From positions 108,717,706 through 108,781,705 of the forward strand of contig CM046442.1 in the NCBI GenBank assembly GCA_025506515.1: a stretch of DNA of 64,000 bases, written 5' to 3'. Made by a program: the position numbers and the translations under genes. Origin of the DNA: Flaveria trinervia. Its lineage: Eukaryota; Streptophyta; Magnoliopsida; Asterales; Asteraceae. How positions within the stretch are numbered: position 1 is the first letter of the stretch; every line of letters starts with the position of its first letter. Under the pieces are notes generated by a model. That model did no database searches and had not been told where the DNA came from. It saw nothing but the letters and a program-made list of their open reading frames with translations. Positions 9,095 through 20,614 of the stretch are shown in pieces.

Positions 9095-12000
9095 GGTTCT
9101 TCAGCATGCCATAGAAGCATCTGGTATGTGGACAGTGGAGGATCTATGCATATGATAGGGAGCATTCTCTTCTTCATGACTACTCTCAAGGAAAGAAGGG
9201 ATTTGTATCTTTTGGTAATGATGCTAAGGGTTACATCATCGGCAAAGGCTTTGTGTCAAATGGTGAGATAAGATTTGATGATGTTAACCATGTGGAAAAT
9301 CTCAAGTACAACTTGTTGAGTGTCAGTCAAATGTGTGATAAAGGGCATGTTGCACTTTTCACTAGCTAGAATTGTCGGATTCTGTCTTCCAATGTTTTGA
9401 GAATGATTGACAAGATATGGATGAATATACTCTCCTGAAGGCCAACAGGATTGGAAGAGTATATGCCTTAGACTTATCAAGAAAATTGATCTAAAAGGCC
9501 ATCCATGTCTATTCTCCAAGGCCTCTCCTCAGGAATCTGAACTATGGCACAGAAGGCTTGTCATGTGAATCTCTAAAAACATGAACCAGCTTATTTATCA
9601 TGGTTTAGTGAGAGGTCTGCCATTAAAGGAGTTCAAATGTGATGACAACCGTTCTGCTTGTTTAAAAGGAAATCAACACAAAGTAATTCCCTCCAATACA
9701 AGAACAAAGTCCACTGCCTGCTTGCAAGTACTGATATGGATCTTTTTGGTCCAGTAAGAGTGATGAGCATGGGAAAGAAAAATACTGTCTGGTAATTGTG
9801 GATGATTATTCCAGATTTGTATGGACCTTCTTCTTACATTCAAAAGATGAGGTTGTTCAAATCATCATCTACTTTGTGTTGTATGTGGAAAAGCAGTACT
9901 CCCTTCCAGTCAAGTCTATGAGGAGTGATAATGGCACAGAATTTAGAAACCACACACTTGATGAATTCTATTTATCTAAGGGAATCAAGAGGCAGTATAG
10001 CATTCCAAGAACTCCTGAACAAAATGGAGTGGTGGAGAGAAAGAATAGGACCCTTATTGAATCCGCAAGGTCAATGTTGGCTGATTCTGGTTTGCCACTA
10101 ACCTCTTAGGCTGAAGCTGTCAATACAGCTTGCTATGTGCAAAATAGAGTGTTAGTAAATCAGAGGTTGATGATGACTCCTTATGAAATGTTACATCATT
10201 TGGCCCCTCTGATTTCCCTTTTTAGAGCATTTGGGTGTCCCTGTTACATTCTTAACACAAAGAATCCACTTCAGAAGTTTGAATCAAAGGTGGATGCAGG
10301 GTACTTTGTTGGGTATTCATCTACTTGCAAGGCATACAGAGTTTTTAATTGCAGAACAAAGATAGTTGAAGAAACCTTGCATGTAAAGTTTAATGAATCT
10401 CTAAAGGACAAAATCCCACAAAACCCTATGCAGTTATTTGATTGGACATACTGCAATATGTTCCTCATCAGTGTCCAGCTGTTGCAGATTCTATGAATCC
10501 ATCATCTCCTGCAACTAGTCATCCATCTGGTGGTACAAATGCAAGGTTTAGTGATCACCTGCCTGTGTCTACTAAACTTGATGTTCCTGTAGCTTCAGCA
10601 GTTCGATCCACAAGAAATGCTGATGAGATCTCTGAATCCTCTACTTCATTTGAATTGCCATCTCATTCTAGGTTTCAAGAGTCTGGATCAACATCTGTTG
10701 CTGCTAAATCTCCTACAAGCACTTGCACAGATCTTATTGAGTACCAAGAACTGAAGAATCACCCCATGTCTCAGATCATTGGTGACATCAATGCTGGTGT
10801 TTCAACTAGACGTCAATTGTCCAATTTCTGCTTTTATGCTCTCTTCATCAGTCAGCAAGAGCCAAAGAACTATCATATTGCATTAAGAGACAATGGATGG
10901 GCTGAAGCCATGCAACTTGAGCTTCTTTAGTTTCAAAAGCAGCAAGTGTGGGAACTGGTTCCTCTACCCCAAGGTAAGTGTGTGATAGGAACTAAATGGG
11001 TGTTTAGGATGAAACTAATGAAAAAGGACAAATTGTCAAGAACAAGGCCAGACTAGTTGTACAGGGGTTTACACAAGAAGAAGGTATTGATTATGATGAA
11101 ACCTTTGCCCCTGTAGCCAGACTGGAGGCAATCAGATTGTTCTTAGCTTATGCTGCTTTCCATAATCTTAAAGTTTTTCAAATGGATGTCAAAAGTGCAT
11201 TCTTATATGGTAAAATAAAAGATGAAGTTTATGTGTGTCAACCACCAGGTTTTGAAAATCATAAACATCCAGATTGGGTGTATAAGCTTGATAAGGCTCT
11301 TTATGGGTTAAAACAAGCTCCTAGAGCCTGGTATGAAACACTGTCTAACTTTATTCTTCAAAACAATTTCACTAGAGGCTCCATAGATAAAACTTTGTTC
11401 ATTAAGAAAGTAGGCATGCATAAGCTCCTTGTTAAAATTTATATAGATGATATTATTTTTGCATCCTGTGGTCCACAGTTGTGTGATGCCTTTACAATGT
11501 TGATGCAACAAAAGTTTGAAATGAGTGCGAATTACAGTTCTTTCTAGGTTTGCAAATCAAAAAAATGGCTGATGGAACTTTCATTCATCAGTCAAAATAT
11601 ACAAAGGATCTGTTGAAAAAGTTTGATTTACAAAATTGTAAGCCCTGTTCTACTCCCATGTGCAGCACCACACAACTGGATGCTGATCAGAAAGGTAAAG
11701 CAGTTGATGAAACTCTTTACAGATGTATGATTGGTTCCTTGATGTACCTTACAGCTTCTAGACCAGACATTATATTTGCAACTTGTGTCTGTGCTAGATT
11801 TCAGGCTGCACCTAAAGTATCCCATATGATTGTAGTCAAAAGTATCTTTAGATACTTGCAAGGAACTCAATCTCTAGGACATTGGTATTCCACTGGGCAC
11901 TCTTGCAAATTAGTTGCTTTCTCTGATAGTGACTATGAAGGTGTAAATTAACCAGAAAATCAACCTCTGGTGGATGCCAATTTCTAGGCAATTGTTTAGT

Positions 12001-12375
12001 TTCTTGGCAGAGTAAGAAACAAACTTTAGTTGCTACATCAACTGCTGAAGCAGAGTACATTGCTGCTGCAAGTTGTACATCTCAGATACTCTAGCTTCAG
12101 AATCAATTACTGTATTATGACATTACAGAGACTAAGACTCCTTTACTGATGGATAATGCTTCACTCTTGTATTGTTAAGAATCCTGTCCAGCATTCTAGG
12201 ACCAAACATATTGAGATCAGACATCATTTTATTAGGGATTGTTATGAAAAAGGTTTGATTGATCCAAGTTTGTTCCTAGTGCTGATGAGCTTGCAGATAT
12301 ATTTACTAAGCTTTGGACAGTGCAACTTTCCAAAATCTAGTGCTAAGGCTTGGTATGTTGTAGCTAGAATGATTG
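9095..12375 (+). pseudogene. D pol: protease, integrase, reverse transcriptase, RNase H, broken
   Basis: The protease active site is WYVDSGGSMHM (Asp codon at 9131). The integrase zinc region is partly decayed (LWHRRLVM near 9540). The core is at 9720-10100 with VDDYSRFVW, RSDNGTEFRNH and TPEQNGVVERKNRTL, so all three acidic residues are present. Reverse transcriptase is at 10970-11570 with DVKSAFLYGK, LDKALYGLKQAPRAWYE and YIDD at 11440-11451, an accepted YVDD variant. RNase H is at 11700-12100 (SLMYLTASRPD, SDSDYEG) and the C-terminal KHIEIRHHFIRDCYEKGLID at about 12205. About ten frame breaks, mostly one-base deletions, and a TAG at 10108 interrupt it. Confidence 0.88.
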
Positions 12376-12894
12376 ACAACTACTGATGATCTCAGTTCAC
12401 AAGTACTGATGAGCATTAGTATACAGCTGTCAAAAATAAGTATTGATAAGTTATTTCATCTTCAGCAGTTTTCATAACTACTGAAGACTAAATTACTTAA
12501 AAGTACTAAAGTACTTCATTTGTTGAAAAGTACTGATGTAGTTACAACTACTGATGTGGTTACAACTAATAAAGTACCGATGACCAATGAAACATCTGAA
12601 AATCAGATAGTCTGTTAGTAAGTGTTAAGGTCAATGAAACAACTGAGATCTGTGAATTGACGACAACAACTGATGAGAAATTTTACTCTTCAATTGTTTC
12701 AAACAACTGTTGTTTCATTTCAAAACAAGTGAAGCCAAAACAAGTCTTCAGTAGTTTCAAACTACTGATGACTAACACCAAGTCTTCCGTTGTTTACTAC
12801 ATCTGAAAGTTAAATCCATGTCTTCAGTCGTTTTCTAACAACTGATGACTAACACCAAAACTTTCAGTTGTTTTCTTTCAGCCGTTTCATAACC
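12376..12894 (+). repeat. D spacer: dispersed ACTACTGA / TCAGTAGT inverted motifs
   Basis: There is no gene. The block holds some twenty copies of ACTACTGATG, AACAACTGAAG and their complements CTTCAGTAGTT, CTTCAGTTGTTT. Many stand in facing pairs (for example CTTCAGCAGTTTTCATAACTACTGAAG near 12465-12490). The same family motif fills the D LTR, and the homologous A spacer (44210-44889) is built alike. This is the region immediately upstream of the accessory ORF promoter-like site. Confidence 0.75.
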
Positions 12895-12902
12895 TATAAA
12901 TA
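12895..12902 (+). promoter_or_regulatory. TATA box 65 bp upstream of the D accessory ORF
   Basis: TATAAATA within AACCTATAAATACCTAACC. The first T is exactly 65 bp before the accessory ATG at 12960, the same distance as in A. The context resembles the core promoter of the M LTR (AACCTATAAATACCA at 22284-22298). It is a candidate internal promoter. Confidence 0.55.
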
Positions 12903-12959
12903 CCTAACCCTAACTTCAAACTTTTCATAAGTCGTTTTCAGAACTTTCATCTTCCATTA

Positions 12960-15900
12960 ATGGCAACCATGCAAATCAAACCACGACACAACTGTGTTGC
13001 CTACTTCACAAAATCGGCCTTTTGGACTAATTTGATGCTGCCATTGATCTGATGGTTGATTTCCCGTATCAAACTGCTTTTCTTCTGAATCCAACCATCT
13101 ATCCCGATACCCTTCGCCAATTCTGGTCAAATATCACTGTCCATACTGGTGAGAATGATGTCGCGATCACTCTCCAGTCGTTTGTAAACCAGAAGAAGGT
13201 GGTCATCTCCTGCTATCATTCGCCACACCCTAGATCTGAATGATGCCACCTTGTCACCAAATACCCGAAGAGCACCACTGATCTATCATTCATCAACCAT
13301 GGGTATGAGGGCAACCTAAGTGCTACCACCATTCTGAAGAAGCACTTCCTGATGCTGAATGCCTAATCTTCATATGATCAATGTCTGCCTTGCCCCCAAA
13401 TCCTCTTCATGGGATCAAATGTATCCAGGTGGCAGCAGGTATTGTATTCTATCCTTGAACGCCAAACCTTAAATTTTTCTGAAGTATATTTTGGAATTAA
13501 AAGATCTTGCAATGAAACCTGTGGCTAACAGATGGATATTATATCCAAGGTTTCTTATGGCCATAATTATCAATCAATAAAATCTGATGGCCTGTTGGTC
13601 TTGGAGTCCCTGCTGTGGTAGTTTTGCCTGAGGTATACTCCAGGCACAACTCTGACCCACAACTCAAAGAGGCTGCCAACTGCTAAAACCCAAGCAGAGG
13701 GAACCACAACCTCATCCTCCAGATCCAAAGTCCCTTCCAAACCACAATCCAAACAAACCAAAAAGGCTACTCAGGGAGTTGAGTCCCCTGATGATGCCCC
13801 TGCAACACAAAGGCAGGATGAAACTACTGGTAGTAATCCCCCTGTAGTTTCCAAGACTCTACCAGCTCTGAAACCGCTCAGGTATCCTCTCAATAGGATC
13901 CTGATGCAACCAAAAATGGGGAAACCACATTACTGGAATCTCTCTCACTTGAGAAGATTGCCATTGAAGAGCACCATTCACCCCAGAGGTGCAATCTCTT
14001 CACTATATCTCCCACTGAAGCCACCTACAAGCCCAACTATGGTTATTGCACAAGTGCTGACTCAACTACATTCCTCTACAACCCCCCCCAGAACCTATTA
14101 CCACTGGGAAAACCGCAACAGTTGAGGGAGAGGATTATAGTATGGCTGATAACCCACACAGCACAGGGATTACAGAGTTCAATCTCCCTGTGTAGAGGAG
14201 GAGATTCGAACATCTGGTGAGGCTGCCTCTTCTCCTATTTCTGCACATGAACAGGATGAAGGTGGTATCTTCTCAAGACTCACCAGAGGCAACTGCCAAT
14301 GAAGGACATAATCCTGAGGTAGGAAGTCCCCAGTTCCAAGAAATAGGGGCACATGTGAATACTGATCTACACTCAGCAAATGTTCATCCTGATTTAATCA
14401 GGAGGTCAGATGATTAAGCAAAGACTGATGATGACCTGGCCTTTTTCTTTGATGTTCTAGCCCACAATACCATTCTTGAAGCTGAGGTATGCGGACTATA
14501 AGAACTGCTTGCCAAATTGTCACAAGAATCAAGTCCATCTGCCCAAATTCACCCATAGATGGCAGCTTCTTCTGAAGGTCTCCCAAACACTGAGCCACTC
14601 CTAACAACCGTGCCACCAGCCTCTGATTCAGGCACCATTTCTCAGGGACAGAACCCCTCTTAGCAAATGGTTGCTGCCTTTCAATCCTCCTTACCTCTCA
14701 TCACTAACATTATGCATCAAGCCATTGATGAGAGGCTTTCCTCAAATTTTCAAACCTTAGTTGATGATGCTATTTCTAAGAGACTTTCTGACATTCAAAC
14801 CCCTGAACCCAATGCAACCAAAAAGGGGGAGTCTAAGTCAGTGAAAGCAGACAAAAGAAAGAGAGTTGAAGAGGACGAAGAAAAAGAGAAGAAAGAAAAG
14901 GAGATGATCACATATAAGAGAAAGAAGAGTGCTGAACAGACTGAAGATGAGAAAAAGTTAGAAGAACTGATCAAAGAAGCTGATGAGCAACATAGCAGAT
15001 CCATGGATAAGATCATTGATCAACTCTTCAGACAAGATTTTGACACAGCCAAACTTGACTCTGAAATTAGAAGGATAGAGATTCAGAGATTGAGCATAGA
15101 TGGGCAAGTTGTAGTGAGAAAGAAAGGGAAAGGATGGAAGCTATGATAAGATTCATATCAAAGCATTTGGGAAGATCAATCATTGAAGTGAAGTCATGGT
15201 CCAGAGACAGTATTTTGGAGATAACCACCAGAATCAGTTCTTCTAAAGTATTCAACAAAGGATTGATCACAGAAGCTCTTGATGAAGCTGGTGTTGGGAA
15301 AAGGTTTGATATGGCAAAGTTATCCAAAGCCTCACTCACAACCAAGATGCTAGAGCAGCTGTATAATCTCCCACACCAAAACAACCAACTTCACAACCCT
15401 CAAAACCAACTCCTTTACCCAGAAACCTACTCAAACCACCAATGATGCACCAAGAGGAAGAGAAGGGTGTTGAGGATGGAAGAAGAAGAAGATGATGATG
15501 AGGATGATAGTCTGCCAATCTCTAATGTTCTTAATACAAAGATGCCTGAGCCCAGGAGTCAACCAACAACAATCACACCTGACATCCAAAGGCAAATAGT
15601 AACAGTCAAACTTGAAGAAGAAGAACAGCACAAACAACATGATGAGCACTGTTAAGGATGGTTGATAAAGAGTTTTCTAAGTCTTCATCCATACAAGCTA
15701 TGAAGAAACATGCTCAGAGGTTGTATGCTCTCAAATTCATATTTCAATATCAATAAGAGAGAGTGAGAATTTGGCCTGACCCCAGAGTAAGTGACAGAAT
15801 TCATAAAAAGAATATTCCAAGTCGATACAATGGCCAAGTAAAGAAGACTATAGATGCTGTGATAATGCTGGGCATTGTAGTGTCACCCTGGGAAATCCTT

Positions 15901-16400
15901 GAAGACTTCAAGAGAGCCTACAAGTCTAAGATGACTCCACAAACTTTACTAGAAAACAAAATGGTGAAGAAGGGTTGATCTACAAGAAGCTTGAAGAAAT
16001 AAGAGAAATGAGCTCCAGTTGTTACTTGAAGGTACTCATCCTGATGAGTTTGCATACAGAGAAATAATTACTGTGGAGCTAAAGAATGGAAAGAATGTTA
16101 AATACTTATCAGAGTACTATGGGCCTGAGTTCTTCTTGAAAGTGAAGCTGAAGAACTCACAATGGAAGAACAAGTTGTATTCCTTGAGGCCTATGTTAGA
16201 GAGTCTTACAGACTCATCATTGGGAAGTAGGTCTCATGGATGGGGTAACAGCTCTGTGTCCAATTCCCCAAGATAGAGTTCCCATTCATCCTTTGCCAAT
16301 TAAACTTTCTGAAACCTCTTCCCTGGCCTGAGATTTATTTGGTGATTTCTGAGCTGATCCAGAAAATGTTTCTACCAATAAGTGGACTTCAATAATCTTA
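12960..16400 (+). pseudogene. D accessory ORF (3' of pol), heavily broken
   Basis: It is homologous along its length to the A accessory ORF. The N-terminal domain is CVAYFTKSAFW, NPTIYPDTLRQFWSN, GYEGNL, VCLAPKSSSWDQM and LYPRFLMAI (to about 13570). Then come a Pro/Ser/Thr-rich linker (13650-14650), a helical segment starting at AIDERLSSNFQTLVDDAI and a highly charged lysine/glutamate coiled-coil-prone region with KRKR (14820-15110). The C-terminal domain has VRIWPDPRVSDRIHKK and LLEGTHPDEFAYRE (15760-16270). No transmembrane segment or signal peptide is evident, so it does not look like an envelope protein. Function is unknown. Numerous frameshifts and stops are present. Confidence 0.75.
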
Positions 16401-16420
16401 AAGGTTTTGGCTGCATTGGT

Positions 16421-16432
16421 TCAGAGGGAGTT
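16421..16432 (+). other. D polypurine tract
   Basis: TCAGAGGGAGTT lies directly before the 3' LTR start at 16433. It matches the A tract (TCAGGGGGAGTT) with one change and would prime plus-strand DNA synthesis. Confidence 0.8.
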
Positions 16433-16721
16433 TGTTGGACCAAAAGAACCAATAAGCCAGATCAAAAAATCCTTTAAGTCCCATAGACATCATAACAATT
16501 AAAGTGGTCTACAATAGCTGAAGACAAAGTCTGAAGACAATAGCTGAAGACAAAGTCTAAGACAACCTGAAGACAAAGTCTGAAGACAAGTCTGAAGACA
16601 AAGTCTGAAGACAAAGTCTGAAGACAAAGTCTGAAGACAAAGTTTGAAGACAAAGTCTGAAGAAAAAGTCTGAAGAAAAAGTGGTCTATGTATAACAATT
16701 AAAGTGGTCTACAATAGCTGA
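16433..16721 (+). repeat. D 3' LTR, first 289 bp only
   Basis: It starts TGTTGGACCAAAAGAACC, runs through the GAAGACAAAGTCT tandem block and stops within it. A short segment (ACAATTAAAGTGGTCTACAATAGCTGAAG, 16495-16523) is repeated at 16694-16722, just at the breakpoint with the duplicated flank. Confidence 0.85.
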
Positions 16722-17786
16722 AGATCGTAACATTGTACCTATAGTTAAAAGGGCTAAGTATTTGAATGGTCATAAGGTCAACTCATAAGTATGGCCATTC
16801 GCACAACTAGACCATAAGTATGGACCAGTCGCATGATTGGATCTATGTATAAGCACAATCGCACGACTGACCCACACGTATGGACCAGAAGTACGATTGG
16901 ACCATAAGCATGGGTCAATTCGTACGATTGGATCAGCAGAATGAACCAATCGTACGAATGGAGGTGACCGAATGAGTCAGTCGCATGACTGAATGTGACC
17001 GACTGAGCCAGTCGCACGACTGAGCCCCAGTCGCATGAATCAAGAGTGCGAATAGGTTTAGCCGCATGACTGAAGGAAAACCTAGTATAAATAAAGGGGA
17101 GTTGGTCGCAAACGCTCATCACCCCCAATCGTAGGTAAATCGCATGAAAGCAAGATTACTCTGCCAAATTTCAAATTGTGATTTAGCGACCTATTTGCAA
17201 GACTAACGATTACCCTTTGTTTCTCACAGTAATGCAAGACTAAAATCGACCAAAATGCATAGTTTAATCAAGCCTTAACTTTCAAATCAGGTGTAAACTA
17301 ACCGAGACAAAACTCAAAATAAACCACTAACCTGGAGTTAGTCGCCAAATTATTTAGGACTAAGTGTTTTTTGATTGATTGCTAGTCAATGAGTCTAACC
17401 TAAACGTTTAACATCAAGTATAGACCAAGAACCGATCCTACAGTACTGTATAAATATATATGCGAATGGACACACCGATGAACTTCAATCGCACGATTGA
17501 AATGGGCGAATGACTCAATCACACGAATGAACCATGCGTATGAATTCAGTCGCACGACTGGTTCAACCACACGGAACTGCATACGACTCAGTTAAGTCGC
17601 AGGTTCATTCGCACGACTGAGCTCAATCACACGACTAAGACTCAGTCGCACTATCCATTCGCACGACAGAACAGAATGATTTGAGGTCATTAAATTCAAG
17701 TGTCATTCACTTACACAAAGTCTAATGTTTATTTATCTTGTGTAACAGAAACATGGCGAGTAGATGAACTATGAGCACAAACATAA
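16722..17786 (+). repeat. Duplicate of the sequence upstream of D (copy of 4040-5103)
   Basis: It matches the M1 spacer from ATCGTAACATTG (equivalent to 4036) through both palindrome arrays, the TATA box (17086-17094) and the accessory ATG (near 17756) up to CATAA at 17782-17786. It differs from the first copy mainly by single-base indels. A D-type LTR follows as in the first copy. Confidence 0.9.
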
Positions 17787-18552
17787 TGTTGGACCAAAAG
17801 AACCAATGAGCCATATCAGAACCCACAGACATCATAACAACTGAAGTGGTCTACAACAGCTGAAGACAAAGTCTAAAGCAATAGCTGAAGACAAGTCTGA
17901 AGACAACAGCTAAAGACAAAGTCTGAAGACAACAGCTGAAGACAAAGTCTGAAGAAAAAGTCTGAAGAAAAAGTCTGAAGACAAAATCTGAAGACAAAGT
18001 CTGAAGACAACAGCTGTAGACAAAGTCTGAAGACAACTGCTAAAGACAAAGTCTGAAGACCAAGTTCTCAGAAGTTGTCACAACAGCTGAAGTAGTTCTT
18101 TTCAGTAGTTGTGATGGTTTACTTTTCAGTAGTTTGTCATTAGTAGTTTTATTTTATGTAAAACATCTAAAGTTCTTACACTTCAGATGTTATAACTTCA
18201 GTAGTTGGAATTTTAGCTTGTACTTAACTTTTTGTGAAGGTGTCCTCAGTTGTTGTGGACATCTTCAGTAGTTTAGTCTACTTTCAGTTGTTTGTATAAA
18301 TCAGTTAGCTATCACTATCAAGTGACATCAGCTGATGTCACATTCCTTTATAAAAGGAATGTTGACCTAATTTATTTGCAGCCGAAGCTTGTGCGTGAAT
18401 GAAAATATTCTCTTTGTAGAAAACTGTCTCTCTCTATAACCGTCACTATTTGATTGAATATTCATATTATTCTTGCTTAAATTTCGTCTAATTCTTGTTC
18501 TATTCCGCTGCAATCTTAATCTAATTGATCAAACTAGATCTCGATCCTTTCA
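17787..18552 (+). repeat. Second D-family LTR, solo-like
   Basis: It begins TGTTGGACCAAAAG and ends GATCCTTTCA, 766 bp, with CATAA on both sides (17782-17786 and 18553-18557). It therefore looks like a solo LTR in the duplicated flank, or the end of the 3' LTR. The promoter palindromes are at about 18320-18360. Confidence 0.88.
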
Positions 18553-19734
18553 CATAACCTCCATGCACATCTAGACGTCACCTCCCGGAATGCATCTGAT
18601 TTCGCTGGGATTATTGCCTTCCTATGGAGATCGAGGATATTCAAGACTATATCTACTCCGTGCAAACCATATCAATCGATTCAGCAGGATTTCTAGGAAA
18701 GAGCTATAGTAGACAGGTTTGGTGAATCGCCTCATATTCGGAGTACCATATTTGGTGAAGAGATTGAGATCAGCGAGGAAGATCTGAGGAGGGTGTTAGA
18801 GTTGGGAGATGATGGTGACTGCCCAACCAGACTGCATCCACTGACAGTTCGAGGTTGTTTCCTTCGGGCTAAGTACGATGGGGACATAAACTCAGGTGTG
18901 CTCAACAAGAGCAACCTATGTCCCCAGTTCACGTATTTAGCCCATGTGCTGCACAAGTGCATAGCCTCGAGGAAGGCAGGCTTTAATGAGATGTCAAACC
19001 AAAACCAGAATGCTTACGTAGCTCTGGTACTGAACCATCCATTCAGTTTCTCACGGATGATCTTCACTTAATGGGTCGAGAATATAGATTCCAAATGCAA
19101 GGAATGCTTCTACATGTACCCCCGATTTCTTCAGATAATCATAGACCAAAAGCTTCCTTTGCTGCCCAAGGAGAGTAAGGATGCAGTTACACTAGAGGTG
19201 ATGGATGACACCACCCTCGGGAGGATGAAGTTATATCGGGGCAAGCAGGTGAAGCCCCTGGTAAGGAGACTGTTTGGGCATCTGGCCTGGGCGGATTATG
19301 TGGCGCCAGCTAGGAGGAAGTGGCGTCACAACGACAATGACTCAGATTCTGAGCCTATTGCTCTAACCTCCGTCTAACCTTCGATGACTCTGACGATGAT
19401 GACTGTGATGATAGTCAAGGAGGTGATGGTCTGGGTGGAACTGAGCCGGCTCTTATGCACCATAATTTTCAGCTGGATGAGGAGGAGGAGTCGGACAAGG
19501 AGCCATTGGTACGGATAGTGGGAAGCCGGGTCCTAGCCATTGAGAGAGGGCTCAGGGCGGTTGGTGGATGCCAGGTGAGTCCGGGTATGCTGTTACTATT
19601 GACACTGATCCACCCTACGCCCCGGACCAGCCCAACAGCAAAAGGGGAGCCTTTATCTGCAAGGGCTCAGGAAGAAGAGGATGGCTCACCCTTATGGAAA
19701 AAAGGGTAAGAGGCCAAGATTTACTTTGACCCCA

Positions 19735-19975
19735 TGCACTACCACCGCCACAACCACCACTACTACCACAGCCACTACCACATCCACCACAACTACCACA
19801 ACCACTACCACACACCCCTACTACTACTACCAAAGTCCCAACCACCAGTTCTACAGCCACCCGTTCACCATCCACTACTATCCCACCACCCATGTTCACC
19901 ACATCCACCACTACCACCACCAGCCACTAAGCAGGTCCATCAACCCACACTACCTTCACCACAGGATCCACTCTA
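19735..19975 (+). repeat. CAC/ACC-rich low-complexity tract in the M1 accessory ORF
   Basis: Imperfect (ACCACN)n trinucleotide-based repeat. In frame it encodes a threonine-rich stretch and then Tyr/His/Pro-rich sequence. M2 has the corresponding tract at 28040-28260 (minus), encoding a Thr/Pro-rich stretch with four ITTTPPT repeats, so the segment varies in length and content between copies. Confidence 0.85.
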
Positions 19976-20227
19976 CCCTCTATTAGGGTAGAGGAATAGC
20001 TAGCAGCACTAACCGGATGGTACTTAAGCTGTTAGCTGCTGATGAGCAAAGAGCAACACAGCTAAGTCAGCTTGTGGTGCTCAATTCTGCTCAAGCCCAG
20101 CAAATTTCCCAACTCCAGGAGCAAAATGATCAATCAGTTAAGAGGATTGAGGAATTAGAGGCAAAGAATAAGAAGATCATGCTCAAATTGAAAGGATCAA
20201 AAGATGAGCCTCTGAAGATCAAAGAAG

Positions 20228-20235
20228 GTGACGGA

Positions 20236-20266
<31 letters not shown>

Positions 20267-20275
20267 GTAATGATA
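20228..20275 (+). repeat. (GAT)n microsatellite coding for an Asp run
   Basis: About eleven GAT triplets in a row, in frame in the accessory ORF, giving a poly-aspartate run followed by further acidic residues. M2 has only a short, interrupted version (about 27715-27745, minus), so the run expanded in M1. Confidence 0.9.
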
Positions 20276-20500
20276 ATAAGTCTGATGAAGGAGATGATAG
20301 TGATGATGAAGGGTCAAGGGGAAAGAAAGATGATGATAATGATGAAGAAGGCGATGCAGCTGCATCAGCCTCAGCTCAAGGTCATGAAAGAAGGAGAAAG
20401 AAAGCACAAGACCAAGGAGTATCATCATCAGCCCCTGCGGTTGAAGAGTTGACTGATAAAGTCAAAAGTAATGACAGGGATTATGTATTTGAAAACTTTT

Positions 20501-20614
20501 GTACTTGAATCTTGTATTACAGTTGTGTAATTAATGTTTATATATATTTATCTAATGTTTAAATGTCTTGATTAATTACTAATGGTTGATATGTTACATG
20601 TTTAAATCAAGCAG
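20501..20614 (+). other. Candidate 114-bp intron in the M1 accessory ORF
   Basis: Donor TTTT|GTACTTG at 20501, branch-like ATTACTAATGG near 20574-20584, and acceptor CAAGCAG ending at 20614. The segment is AT-rich and full of stops. The M2 copy has an equal-length segment (27389-27502, minus) with donor TTTT|GTGCTTG, branch TACTAATG and acceptor CCAGCAG. In M2, the frame from the acceptor is open for about 190 codons into the C-terminal domain. Confidence 0.6.

Larger units (their letters stand above)
5104..18552 (+). mobile_element. Element D: copia retrotransposon with accessory ORF, 3' end rearranged
   Basis: D has a 5' LTR (5104-5919), primer-binding site, gag, pol, spacer, accessory ORF, polypurine tract and the first 289 bp of a 3' LTR (16433-16721). 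A second copy of the upstream flank (16722-17786) and another LTR (17787-18552) follow. The insertion is bounded by CATAA at 5099-5103 and at 18553-18557. The M2 accessory ORF near 29425 is the corresponding uninterrupted site. D is related to A and B (same LTR start TGTTGGACC, same gag and accessory protein) but diverged. Confidence 0.9.

Noticed and set aside
20228..20452. Alternative methionine-rich frame across the (GAT)n run
   Set aside because: Produced by the ATG phase of a GAT microsatellite; the Asp frame is continuous with the conserved coiled coil upstream.
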